A stretch of DNA of 64,000 bases from the NCBI RefSeq assembly GCF_020080835.1, contig NC_058163.1:26548131-26612130 (forward strand), read 5' to 3'. A model generated the notes under the pieces. It saw only the letters and a program-made list of their open reading frames with translations. It was not told where the DNA came from and ran no database searches. This DNA comes from Cotesia glomerata. Lineage: Eukaryota > Arthropoda > Insecta > Hymenoptera > Braconidae. This document shows, piece after piece, positions 23,551 through 35,568 of this stretch. Both the position numbers and the translations under genes were made by a program. Position 1 is the first letter of the stretch; each line of letters starts with the position of its first letter.

Positions 23551-24969
23551 CAAGATAAAGCGTAAAAATCAAAGCGTACAAAGCGAAGAAAAGCGTAGAA
23601 ACCAAAATAGTTAAAGATATTTCACAAATTTTCTCCATGGCCAGAAAAAAAAAACCTTTTTTCATACGCAATAACAAGTCTCCCCTAAAGTGAATTAATA
23701 AAACGAGAATATCTTTAAGTACAACTAAAATTTTATGAATTCCAACAGTCGATTTAACAGGAGTCGTCTAGACCATAAATGATTAATATTTAGCCAAAAG
23801 GGCAGTAATATTAAAGTTAATAATACGGAGATGAAAATGAAAAAAGTTTTGTAATTTAAAGATTGGTTTGGTAACAATCTTTTTATTTCTCGAAGGATTG
23901 TTTCATCTTCCGCAACATTAACTCTTATTGACCGAAAGCTATGTTATCACTGGTAGGACGGATGAAGAGCACCATCGAGAACTGCCCATTCGCTTATCGT
24001 AACCGTTTCTCGATAGCAATAACCGACCGCCTTGCGGGCAGTCCTTTGCAACAGCCGGCAGACAAACTTATACTTCTTTCCTTTCGATCTCTGCCTTTTT
24101 ACATCCTTACCCTTTTCTCCCCCATATTCTTAAACTTTTTCCCCATATTTTTATTCTTCGTGTCTTTTAGTTATTTTACTGTTGGTTCTCAAAGTTCTTT
24201 ATGGCCACGAGAAGTAAAGCAAGACAGCTCTTTTACTTCTTCTCCCTCTTCTTTTTATTCTTAAAGCAGCCACACTCTGCACTCTTGAAAAACTCGTTGC
24301 GAGGGTGCTTTATAGCTGACGAACGAGAAAATCGACATCTTGTTCCTTCGAGTATTGGAGAAACATTATGATAGAAATATTATTAGAGAGTTAAAAAAAG
24401 TTAAAGTGATAAAAGTTAACCAATATCAAACTCAATTTAAACATCTGGATCATGTGGATGTGCAGAAGAAAGGAGATAAAGAAGAAGAAGAAAATTTCAC
24501 ATCAAAATTTGAGTTTCTCAGTGTGTCCGTAATGGAACACTTAGAAGATAGCTTGGATCCTCGTCTCTCATTTTCAATAAAAGTTCAATGTCTTTTCTGA
24601 AATATACGGTCCGGGATAATGAAAGTTAGCATGGAAATAAAATTCATCTTGTCAAAACCTCACGGAGTTATCATTTTTATGGCACATAGAGTCTGAAAAG
24701 TCGAATAAAGTTCACTTCAAATACTCTGTTAATTATTAATTGAAAAATTATCTTGCTGGGTAATAAGAAAAAATTTCAAATCTTTATTTATGAAATATTT
24801 TTATTACAATTTGTTTTAATACTGAAAATTTCACGTCTAATGAGGTAATACGACTTATTTCATATTGCGTTATGAGGTGTGCACTTTTGGATTTTCTAAA
24901 CTTTTATTACTAAAATTTGATTCATTTTTTTCGACAAATTTATTATGATACATTGGAAATTAATTACAA
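23551..24969. other. Spacer with a GC-richer patch at 23930-24310
   Basis: Contains open frames at 23941-24264 (107 codons) and 24340-24600 (86 codons, no ATG start). Neither resembles a known family; the first ends in a hydrophobic, Phe/Ser-rich low-complexity stretch from a pyrimidine-rich tract. I do not call a gene. Confidence 0.4.
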
Positions 24970-26005
24970 CTAGCAACTTTGCAGTCACTATGTGACTGCC
25001 GTGACTTGTGAATTATAAATAAATAAAATTTTGCTTTATTAGATAATGAATTTTGTTAAACTGCACTGTACTTTCTTCAATATTGACGTTTTTATAGATA
25101 TAAACTCATCCTGATGTTACACTCATTAAGAGCTTTCATTTGAATACCCACATGCATTTTGATATATTTTTCATATATTCATATATATAATATACACAAA
25201 TATATATAAATGTATGAAAAATTGAAGTGGGTACTCAAATGAAAGGTCTCGATGAGTGTAACATTGGAATGAGCTTATATCTTTAAAAATGTCAATCATG
25301 CACAAGATACAAGGTCATTTCTTAATTATTGATATTTTTAAAGATGTAAGCTCATCTCGATGTTACACTCATCAAGATCTTTCATTTGAGTACCTACATG
25401 CATTTTGATATATTTATCATGTATACATATATGTAATATATATAAATATATGAAAAATTGATGTGGGTACTCAAATGAAAGGTCTCGATGAGTGTAATGT
25501 CAGGATGAGCTTAAATCTTTAAAAATGTCAATAGTTGATTAGATTGCAATGTCAGTTCTTAATTATTGACATTTTTAAAGATACAAGCTCATCCCGATGA
25601 TATACTTATCAAGAGCTTTCACTTGAGTACCCACATGAATTTTTGATATATTTTTCATATATACATATATATAATATATATAAATATATGAAAAATTGAT
25701 GTGGGTACTCGAATGAAAGTTCTTAATGAATGTAACATCGGGATGAGCTTATATCTTTAAAAATGTCAGCAGTCCACGAGATACAGGGTCATTTCTTAAT
25801 TAATTATCCAGAGATAGAGCATTTTTTATTGCAACCTAAATACTTATCATCATAAATTGACTATTGGTAAGAATAATATAAAACCTTGAAAAGGCACAAC
25901 TCCAGATCAAGACTTTTCCAATGATCTCAAATTTAACTATAAAAACCCATTTTATCATATAAAAATACTGGTCACAAAATTTTACTTATTCTCTTAATAT
26001 TATAG
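24970..26005 (+). repeat. Foldback repeat family, copy D (three palindromic units, most complete copy)
   Basis: Runs from CTAGCAACTTTGCAGTCACT through AAACTGCACTGTACTT and three palindromic units (about 25082-25295, 25330-25530, 25560-25770). It continues to the distal end GCAACCTAAATACTTATCAT, CCTTGAAAAGGCACAACT and CTCTTAATATTATAG. Because both ends are present, it defines the family's length (about 1.03 kb here). No open frame beyond repeat-derived ones. Confidence 0.8.
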
Positions 26006-28027
26006 AAAATAGTGAAAATTTAAAAATGTTTCTTTAAATATTGATGTACATTGTAAACTGATAAATACAATTACTAATAATAGAAATGATTCAATGCAAT
26101 GGCATATCTCGTATTCGATATTTCTCGATAATGAAGCACTTCCGCCGCTTCGCGTTCAGGCGTACAAGATTCAAAAGGCAACAAAGCGAACGACCAAATA
26201 ATTGCGAATTAGTACTGCAGTATTCCAGATGTTATGGTTATAATTTTTAATTAATCACTCTTTGATGGATATCGATACTTGAATTAGAATTAAAAACAAT
26301 TTGTCAACATTAACCATATTTATGAAATCTTGTGACTCAATTTTCTTGAATCAATATCATTATTTAATCTTAAATTAAAAATTGCCATTTTAAAACAAAA
26401 CAACCGGTTTATTTTCTTGTACGACAATTTCTGCCGTAAAAAATCATTCATTTCTAACAAGTTACTTTTTCAATTAGGGTGAATTATCATATTGTAATAA
26501 ATTATTAAGGTGAATTATTATAAAGCACAGATGCAAATTAGACGTGAAGATAATGGTATTAAGATGTATTATTGAAAAAGAATAGAATAACTGAATTAAA
26601 GAAAAGATAATATGGTTTAAAAGTAAATAAATGGGTATGCAAGTAGCATAAAAAATACCGGAAGCTGATGCCGCTCGGTCAAGAAGGAGATACTGGAAAA
26701 CTACAAACGTTAAATCCTCGAGTATTATTCCTATCCAGGACGGCGATGCGCACTCGAGATTTACTCGAGCGAGAGAGTAAAGAAGACTACTTTGGAAAAG
26801 ATGAGACAGACCAAGTAGAAGATTCGGTCCACAGGCTCGAGATAAAAGTGGATAAAAGAGAGATATAGATACGGAAGTCGAGGACAAAAGAATAAAAATA
26901 AAAATAAAAATGATAAAAAAAGGCTGAGTTATATAAGAAAAAAATAAATAAATAAAACGAAAAAGAAGAAATATAAGTTTGAAAAAAGACAACAGTTGGC
27001 AGTTTTATCGGGTGAATTGTATCGGTTTCAAACGTGTCGACAGACTGAATTCTTTGGCTCGTGAAAATTACATTCTCCAGCCACGTGCAAGAAAAAAAAA
27101 CATATAGAACAATAAAGTAATTCCAAGAATTTAATTCTTCATCAAAGGTTGTAATTGAAATAAAATAAATTCAATCTCTGTCTCTAACTACTTTTGTGGT
27201 AAAAATTGATTCATCAGACTATTTTTTCAATTTAATATAATATTTTTTCTTTTACACTTCAGTGATTTTTAAAAATTATTTCATTGCACGAATTAAAGTG
27301 TCAGTTGAAAAAAAAAATAGCTCTAATAAATTTTTGGCTATTTAAAAAGGAAAAACAGATCGATGCGAATTGGTATCAATTAAAAATTGTAATTCACACG
27401 GTCGCCAATAAAATATTAGCCAGTGGTGGTGTGACATTCGAACAGATTAAATTAAAACAATTTACCTGTTTCGTTTCAGTCGAGAGCCACAAATAATTCG
27501 TCATATGTAAATTAATAAAAAAACCCGCAAAAAATTAATTGTCTACCAATCGATAATTTTAATCCGAAAGTGTGTCAGACTATTAAAATTAATTACTCAA
27601 TTCATCGGTAGGTTTATTTATAAATCAATTGCTTGTAAGCTGACAATTTTATATTTTATATGAATCAAATTGTCAATGATAAAGTAGTTAAATTTTAACT
27701 ATTATAATTGAAATTTTACTTTTTTTCCTGCCGTATATATAGGAGATTATTTTTATTAAAATTGTATTTTTATTTTAAACGCTACAAAACACTTTTCAAT
27801 ATTAAATTGTAAATTTTGGCTTTTATACGTTGTAAAATTATGCTTTGTAATATTTATTGTTATGTTGAGTTAATTTTGTAATTTTATTATTTAACTAGCT
27901 ATTATTTGCCAATAAATGATTTATTGGTAATCAATAAATCGTTTATTGGTATCAAATGAATTAATTTTTTAACTAATTTTAGCGTGTAACCTAACTTTTT
28001 AACTTAAAATAAATCAAAATAATTAAA
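26006..28027. other. Spacer, purine-rich patch at 26640-26960
   Basis: The minus-strand open frame at 26474-26992 (172 codons) is hydrophobic because it reads an A/G-rich plus-strand tract. Its composition is low complexity and no family is recognised, so I treat it as chance. The rest is AT-rich. Confidence 0.5.
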
Positions 28028-28599
28028 ACTAGCTATTACTCGCCCGATCCACTGGGCGCTTTATATAACTGCATTTTTAGATCTAGACTTGAAATTTAAT
28101 TAGAGTATTGTTTTGACTTGCACAGATTCCCAATTCTATTGAATTGACATGCACCTTTTATCCATGTAATTATTCTAGCTAATATTCATTGTAACTTTCA
28201 ATGTGCAATCATTATAACATTCCCGTGTCTTTCTTACAAAAATTAATAATAATTGATATGAAAAAAAAAATTTGCAATGAGCATTGAAAGTTTCAGTTAA
28301 AGAAATTGCAGGTCTCATAAGTGAAGAAATCTGCCTAGTGTGTAAACATAACCAATAGAATTAAAAAAATTATTTTAAACAAATGACAATCGAATAGAAT
28401 AAATTTAGTTACAATAAAAATTCATTATTTCTAAGTCAAAAAAACATAGGCTCCGAATAAGTAATCACCAACGTATCATATACTAAAACCTTCTCCAAAA
28501 CACGCTGCATCTTATGGTATAAGTATTATTCCGATCGGTTCAGTAGTTTTCGCAGTACAACCGGACAAAAAAACCGGCTCTCCCTTTATTAGTATAGAT
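28028..28599 (+). mobile_element. Helentron-like non-autonomous repeat, copy 1
   Basis: Begins ACTAGCTATTACTCGCCCGA with a small hairpin (CGCCC...GGGCG). It ends with CCGGACAAAAAAACCGGCTC (another small inverted repeat) and TTATTAGTATAGAT. No open frame. A second copy at 50689-51249 is nearly identical over its whole length. The ACTAGC start, hairpin and TATAGAT end are reminiscent of Helentron/HINE elements of insects. A LINE 3' UTR or SINE origin cannot be excluded. Confidence 0.5.
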
Positions 28600-29750
28600 T
28601 TTATAATTTAATTTTTCCGTGAATATATCAAACCATAAGAAATTTTTAGACGCACAATAGTTAATCGTAAAACTTAAAATTTTTTACAAATTCTATGTAA
28701 AATTTAATGTTATTCTATAAAATTTGCATTGAATATAAATTAATTAAATGACACATGGGCTTTTATAAATGTGCATGCGAACAGTTAGATAATAAAGTTA
28801 TGCTGAGGAAAAAAATAGTGTAAAATAGTAAAAAAATGAAGTTGGCTTAATAAAGTTAAAACTGTATGCAAATTTAGCATGTATTCATGGGAGTAAATAG
28901 AATAAAATAAAAACTAAAAACTAAAAAAGAGGAATGACCTGTGTAGTGAATTTGTTTGTCGATTCTCAAGCTCGTGAGGATTTTATAAATCAGCTACCAC
29001 GAGAACATGAAATAGGAAAAGGGGATTTAAAGTTCTCGTAGTTTAAATCTGTCGATCCGATATACAACGTCTAGCCTCATTTACATACATTATTTTATAC
29101 AAAGTAGAAACCCATTGAAACTCATCTGGTATGTAGTGTGTATCTCTTTTTATCTATCTGTTCCCAGCTAGCAGTCGCGCATTGCATTCTCGTTCTGAAA
29201 TTCTCTAAAACTCTTTCAGGAACAGTCCCTTATCCCTTTTGTGTCTGTCGTAATGTTCTTCCACCATAAATCGAGAGCTTCCGGTTGGTCGGACTCAGTC
29301 TGAACTTTGATCACTTGACTCTCAGAACTACATGAGGCTTTTCCACAAAACCGTACCGTCCATGTGTGCTTGAGAGAAAGATAGGAAGTTTGTTCACTGA
29401 CTTTACAGTTAAACCTCACTATTAAACAAACTATTGATATTTTTTTTTTAATAAACCGCGACAGAAACTTTCGATTTTTAATTAAAAAAATTTTTTTTAC
29501 TTTTGTCTGATTTTTTATCGGATACTTGATTTAAATAATGAAGTTTTTTGAGGATAAAAAAAAATATTGAGAACATCTAAAGAACAAAATTATGGGGATT
29601 AATTGAAAAGAGGATCGAGGAGATATCTGCAAGCGACGAGAAATTATCCCGAGAGAAAGTTTGAAGTTTTCGATTGAATAGAAAAAAAGAAAAATTTATT
29701 TAATAATAATAATAATGAAAAAAAATATTATAAGTTGACGGCGAGAAAAA
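28600..29750. other. AT-rich spacer, nothing recognised
   Basis: A GC-richer patch at 29150-29400 has a 67-codon minus-strand open frame of unknown meaning. No other feature. Confidence 0.5.
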
Positions 29751-29909
29751 ATGGAACGAGAAGAAGGTACGTTTAAACGATTGGCCGACGCCAGAACGAT
29801 CCTCCGCTATATCATTTCAATTTTACGGGAGAGCGACCACGACGCCACCAACTTGGAAAACCTCACTGAACTTTTCAATGATTTGTACGACACCACCCGC
29901 TTTTTTTAG
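29751..29909 (+). CDS. Short open frame (52 codons), possible small protein or exon, unknown
   Basis: ATG at 29751 in a favourable A-rich context (AAAAAATGG), stop TAG at 29907. The product begins MEREEGTFKRLADARTILRY and is charged and probably helical, with 13 acidic residues, unlike the low-complexity frames elsewhere. Its codons end in C or G more often than surrounding DNA would predict. No family recognised. It lies in a 250-bp island of balanced composition with a TTTTTTTAG splice-acceptor-like string at its end. It could equally be part of an exon, a fragment of an old element, or chance. Confidence 0.25.
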   Translation: MEREEGTFKRLADARTILRYIISILRESDHDATNLENLTELFNDLYDTTRFF

Positions 29910-30359
29910 CTCCCCCTTTAGCCTTGTGCCTCGAGAGTTCCTTTTCACCCTGTCTATTTCATAATGCGGAAATATGTACGTCGCATTCTATGTCTACTCC
30001 GCAAGGAGACGGAATATCGTCAAATAAATATACTTCAAAACAACTTTTTAATTTTAAACTTTCAGAAAATTTAACTGACATAACACTGCCAAAAAAAAAG
30101 ATAAAAGGAATAAAATATCTAGTTCTCTACTCGGGATGGAAAAATTGAATTTATATTTTTAAGTACAATGCGGAAATTAAAATTAAATGTCTGCATATTG
30201 AATATTTCTCCGTATTAATATTAAAGTGATTTTAATACAAATAAAAAAAAAATCAAGAGGAAAAAATCTTGAACAGAAAATTATTTTGAAGAAAGAATTA
30301 TTTTTAAAAATAAAATTTTTAGCTAACAAATTATTTTTAAATTGATTTAATTTTAAAAA

Positions 30360-30660
30360 GGTTGGCAATAGCCTAATCGGCTCGGTACCTGCATTTCGAA
30401 AGAGTGGGACCAGGGTTCGATTCCGGCGCGCACCAATATTTTTCAATGATTATAAACTAAGAATATGTGCGTTTCATTGCCAGCCTCTGTACCGGTCGGG
30501 TTTTCTGTGGTTTTCCCATATAGTTATGGCGGTAAAATGTCATTATAGAAGTACCTCCATACTATTTAAGACCGTAATGCAAATGCAGGTACTGATTATA
30601 ACGCGTAAGTCGGCCACAGTCGCAGCACATGTGTGTCAGGCATGAAAAAATCCCGACATG
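30360..30660 (+). repeat. tRNA-derived SINE
   Basis: The head (about 30360-30435) has an A box TAGCCTAATCGG and a perfect B box GGTTCGATTCC, ending GCGCGCACCA, but its arms do not fold into a good tRNA. The body carries GGTTTTCTGTGGTTTTCCC (about 30499-30517), a motif I associate with insect SINE/LINE tails, and continues with GC-balanced sequence to about 30660. The 3' boundary and target duplication are not evident. Confidence 0.5.
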
Positions 30661-30885
30661 CAGGGGGGTGGGGACGAAAAAGTGGTTGAGTGTTATAATG
30701 ACGGGGTTGAGAGATTATATTGCGGAGAAAAAAAGTGGAGAGACAATAATTCCCCACCCTCCCTTGTAAAACACTCTACAGTGATACAAGTAAAACCATC
30801 CTCAATTATAACCTCAATTGATTTAATTTTAATTAATTCAGGAATTTTTCTTTTTAATTCAAAATTCTGCCAAAATTTTTCTATA

Positions 30886-31070
30886 CACTGATAGAAGGAT
30901 TTTTTTACACTTAATAAGCTTTATTAACTGTTAATAAATGATTTTTTAACATCATAGGATTTAATAAATATTTATTAACAGTTAATAAATATTTATTAAA
31001 ATTGAATAAATTAAATAATTATCTTCAAATAAATTAAATTATTAATAGTTAATAAATCCTTCTATCGGTG
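30886..31070. mobile_element. Miniature element with ISL2EU-type ends (copy 3), TA/TA
   Basis: Begins CACTGATAGAAGGATTTT and ends AAATCCTTCTATCGGTG; TA at 30884-30885 and 31071-31072. At 185 bp it is an internally shortened version of the elements at 21.3 and 21.8 kb. Confidence 0.8.
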
Positions 31071-31072
31071 TA

Positions 31073-32056
31073 GAATATTCATAAAAAAATCATATTAATA
31101 AAATTTATTATTATATAGTTATTAAATATTAAATTTAAAAAAAAATTCTTAAGTCAGCCGTAAAAAATAACGCTAAAAATTACGAGCAGTTTATTTTTGA
31201 AAATTGTTATACTTATAATATATTATGTTGAAAATATTTGAACGGTATGATAATATTAGCAGGGAAAGAATTCGCGAGTGCATTATTTCCGACACTTTAA
31301 TCATAAAAATGAAAGTCGAAGCGTTAAAAAAGAAGAGTAAGCAGGAAAGATGAAAAAGGGGGAAGAAATCTCAGCAAGAGGAGAATAGTCTCGTATATTA
31401 GTTCTACTAGTGGGAGACAGGCGAGGGGCTGAAGAAGCCAGGGGAGAATTACCAAGGGGATGAGGTGGTTGCAGAGGAATAATGTACAGAATATAGTGTA
31501 GTACAGCATAGTGAGGAAAAGAAGGTTTTGTGTCGGAACTCTGAACGGGGTCCAAGGTAATATCGTTCCTCGTGTGCTTGCTACCATAATCCGGCATAAC
31601 GATACGCGGTGTAAATATTAAAACGTGATGGCTGGGGTGTGAGAAAAGTAAAGAGGGTATATATATAAGCTCAGCAGTCAAAGCCCGCTCGGATCGACTT
31701 ATAAACTGGCTGACCAAACTGAGCTGAAAAATAAATTTAAAACAACAATTTATTGCGCTCAGCTATTTTTATTATACACTAAAACAAATAATTCTCTGGT
31801 AGCACAAAAGAAAAGGATAGAGGAAAATAAAATAGTGGGTTGTTATTGGAGTTAAAGCTACCGCAAATGGCTGTAGAATTTACTGGGTGATAAGTTTCAC
31901 CACCCGGTCATCAGAGGAAATAATCTCTTGGGCTCGCTGCCGGTAATATCTGAATAACGATTGAATGTTAAATATTTTTCGGATTATAGTTGGACTTTTT
32001 ATGGCTGGTGGTAATCATTGATTCTTTCATTTTTAAATGAAATTGGCTTAGGTCAT
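31073..32056. other. Spacer with purine-rich patch at 31310-31700
   Basis: The minus-strand open frames here (31301-31717, 138 codons, and an overlapping one in another frame) are Ser/Pro/Leu-rich and not recognised. Two long overlapping frames in one tract point to compositional bias rather than coding. Confidence 0.45.
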
Positions 32057-32092
32057 ACACAGAAAAAAAATTAACTTGAATCAAGAAAACTA
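32057..32092. mobile_element. Fragment of the ACACAGAAAAAA family, cut by foldback copy E (copy 3)
   Basis: Reads ACACAGAAAAAAAATTAACT then TGAATCAAGAAAACTATA and stops where the foldback end begins (ACTTTGCAGTCACTATGAGA). No convincing continuation was seen beyond copy E. Confidence 0.5.
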
Positions 32093-32940
32093 TAAACTTT
32101 GCAGTCACTATGAGACTGCCGTGACTTGTGAACTCTAAATAAATAAAATTTTGCTTTATTAAATAATGACTTTTGTTAAATTGCACTGTACTTATTTCAA
32201 TATTGATGTTTTTAAAGATATAAGCTCATTCCGATGTTACACTCATCAAGAGCTTTCATTTGAGTACCCACATGCATTTTTGATATATTTTTCATATATA
32301 CATATATACAATATATATTTTAAAGATATAAAGATATAAGCTCATCCCGATGTTATACTCATCAAGAGCTTTCATTTGAGTACCCATATGCATTTTTCAT
32401 ATATTTTTCATATATACATATATGTATATATATATATATATATATATAATATAATATAAATATACAAAATATATGAAAAATTGATGTGGGTACTCAAATG
32501 AAAGGTCTTGATGAGTGTAACATCAGGATGAGCTTATATCTATAAAAATGTCAGTAGTTCACAAGATAGCAATTTCAGTTCTTAATTATTGATATTTTTA
32601 AAGATATAAGCTCATTCCGATGTTACACTCATCAAGAGCTTTCATTTGAATACCCACATGCATTTTTGATATATTTTTCATATATACATATATATAATAT
32701 ATATAAATATATGAAAAATTGATGTGGGTACTCAAATGAAAGGTCTTGATGAGTGTAACATCGGGATGAGCTTATATCTTTAAAAATGTCAATAGTTCAC
32801 GAGATACAGGGTCATTTCTTAATTATGCATATAGAGATAGAGCATTTTAGAATGCAGCCTAAATATTTATCATCATAAATTGACTAACGGTGGGAATGAT
32901 ATGAAACCTTGAAAAGGCACAAATTCAAGTCAAATTTGAG
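32093..32940 (+). repeat. Foldback repeat family, copy E (about two and a half units)
   Basis: Has the left family end (TGCAGTCACTATGAGACTGC), a partial unit interrupted near 32318 by a duplicated AAAGATATAAAGATATAAGC, then two full palindromic units up to about 32790. The distal end is GCAGCCTAAATATTTATCAT ... CCTTGAAAAGGCACAAATTC. A (TA)n expansion lies at about 32421-32455. Confidence 0.8.
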
Positions 32941-34710
32941 TAAAAAAAATTCTAAAAAGAAAGATTTAAAGCAACAATTATAATTTGTAAAACTCAAATT
33001 GAAATTGTTTCGATAGTATAAACATTTATTTGAAAATGTAGACCAAATCAACGAAAAGCAATTTATTTTGTGTGAATTTATGAAGTTAATTATAGTTCTT
33101 GACATTTTAATTCTAATATCGTACTCAGCAAAACAAATAAAGTGATTTGTTATTTGCTGCACACTACTGAGAACATAAAAATTTTTTCACTAATCCATTT
33201 TAAAGGTTGATAAAATCGTATCTGAGTGAAAACTAGTATAAACTTTTACGAAGCAATAAAATTTATCTCTTAAAATTTGATAACCTCAAAAACATAAAAT
33301 TCCTTTTTAAATACTCCGGATTTTTTATCTTTACCTGAACTTACTAAGATTTAACTTTTAGAGTAAAAACATTTTATAAAGCTACTATTATTTTTTGTGT
33401 CCACTTAAACGGCTTAATTATAAGCATAAAGTTAAATTTCCATAGTGTTAACTGAAGCTACAAAAAGTTATGTTCTAAGTGAAAAATTGTATAAAATTTT
33501 ATGGAGTAATAAAATATTTCTCTTTAAACTGATAATAATCTAAGAGATAAAAAAATTTATCACCAGATATTTGTTTGTAAATTTGGAGTCGAATGTATCT
33601 TTATGCAAGTGACGTTATTTTACGATTTTTTGTGCAAACGGCTTTGCTAGATCGGGCTTACATTTTTTTAAAGTTTCGTCACGTCAAACCATTTACATGT
33701 TATGCAATTTAATTAATGTCATTTATTCATGTGACGTTAATTCAATATATTTTTTTATAAATTTTTCCGCGAGTTCTACTATTTGAAAAATTAAAAAATT
33801 TCTTTAAGTTTAGTTAAAATAGAAGAAAATACTTTCTTAAATTTACTTTACCGAGTAAATTTTCAGAATTTCTCTTCTATCATGTCAAATAAAATTTCAT
33901 TTAACTTTGGTAGTTTGGTAATGGAATCTCAGTAGTCTCACTGGTACCGAAGTTCCGTGATTTGACAAATGGTAATTCTAACCCGGTAAATTAGTCCGTA
34001 TATACAATGTTTATTATTATTTTTCCGTTAGATTGTTTTTGTTCTTTGGTAATGTTATAGGGATATATTGGTATAAAAGCATATTTGGAAGTTTAGTGTA
34101 GCTTCAAAAGCCAACGAGGATAAGTTTGAATTGCACTACTACCTCGTTTTAGCTTCGTCGTAATTCAGTTCCGAAGCTCGTCAGTTTCCAGCCACGAGAT
34201 TGCCCTTAGTCGACTGGGAGAAGATGAAGGGGATGAGACTTTAAAGGAGGTTCTAGAGGATGAGAGTGAGGGTAAACCGCGACCACTATGAGTTTTAGTA
34301 ACTCTGACCCGAATCTAGAATTAAACGCTCGTATTAGAAACTTTCCAATTGGGACAAAATTACGTCGGGACTTGACGTACCCAAAAAAGTTTGTCTCCCT
34401 TGTTTTAAATAAACTATTTTTTGTTTTATTGTTCTGCTACACATACTTTACTATGCAATTTGTCTATTGATTCAATTTTCAGTGTTTTCATACAAAATTG
34501 ATTATCAAGATAATTGATGTTATCTAAGCTTATAAAACTAATATCAATTTATATAACTAATAGAATAGATTAAATATTACTTTACATTTAACTAGAAGTA
34601 ATTTTATTCACTTCGTTGGGATATAAATATAAAATTTGAATTTCAAATTCAGAGATAGCCCAAAAATTTCTTTTCCAATCTCTGTACAATTTTTGGAGTT
34701 TTCTTTTAAT
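32941..34710. other. AT-rich spacer with a GC-richer patch at 34090-34330
   Basis: No recognised gene. An open stretch without ATG at about 34150-34290 would encode an acidic Glu/Asp-rich segment, but nothing identifies it. Confidence 0.45.
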
Positions 34711-34990
34711 CTATATTATTAGTATTAAGATAATAAGCAAAATTTTGTGGCCAGTATATTTATATGATAAAATGGGTTTCATATCATTCTCACCAATAGT
34801 CAATTTATGATGATAAGTATTTAGGCTGCATTAGAAAATGCTTTATCTCTAGATACATAATTAAGAAATGACCTTGTATCTTGTGAACTATTGACATTTT
34901 TAAAGATATAAGCTCATCTCGATGTTATACTCATCAAGACCTTTCATTTAAGTACCCACATCAATTTTTCATATATTTTATATATTTATG

Positions 34991-35054
<64 letters not shown>

Positions 35055-35568
35055 TATATATATATATATGTATATATGAAAAATATATCAAAAATGCATG
35101 TGGGTACTCGAATGAAAGCTCTTGATGAGGATAACATCGGGATGAGCTTATATCTTTAAAACATATGTTATATATATATGTATATATGAAAAATATATAA
35201 AAAATGCATGTGGGTACTCGAATGAAAGCTCTTGATGAGGGTAACATCGGAATGAGCTTATATCTTTAAAAACATCAATATTGAAGAAAGTACAGTGCAA
35301 TTTAACAAAATGACCTTGTATCTTGTGAACTAATGACATTTTTAAAGATATAAGCTCACCCTTACATTACACTCATCGAGACCTTTCATTTGAATACCCA
35401 CATCAATTTTTCATATATTTATATATATTATATATATGTATATATGAAAAATATATCAAAATACATGTGGGTACTCAAATGAAAGCTATTGATGAGTGTA
35501 ACATCGGGATGAGCTTATATCTTTAAAAACGTCAATATTGAAGAAAGTACAGTGCAATTTAACAAAAG
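34711..35568 (-). repeat. Foldback repeat family, copy F (about three units)
   Basis: Opposite orientation to D and E. The distal end comes first (GTATTAAGATAATAAGCAAA, then TTTAGGCTGCATTAGAAAATG), followed by three units. The first has a pure (TA)n centre at about 34994-35052. The second is a half unit re-entered at AAACATATGTTATATATATA. The copy ends with GTGCAATTTAACAAAAGT. Confidence 0.8.

Noticed and set aside
24340..24600. 86-codon charged open frame
   Set aside because: Starts without ATG; no domain, codon bias or neighbouring exon support.
26474..26992. 172-codon hydrophobic open frame on the minus strand
   Set aside because: It is the reverse of an A/G-rich tract; composition is low complexity, and there is no family resemblance or splice or start evidence.
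31301..31717. 138-codon minus-strand frame overlapping an 87-codon frame
   Set aside because: Two overlapping frames in one purine-rich tract, Ser/Pro-rich, unrecognised; compositional artefact likely.
34150..34290. Acidic open stretch before 34290
   Set aside because: No ATG, no clear splice acceptor and no recognised family.
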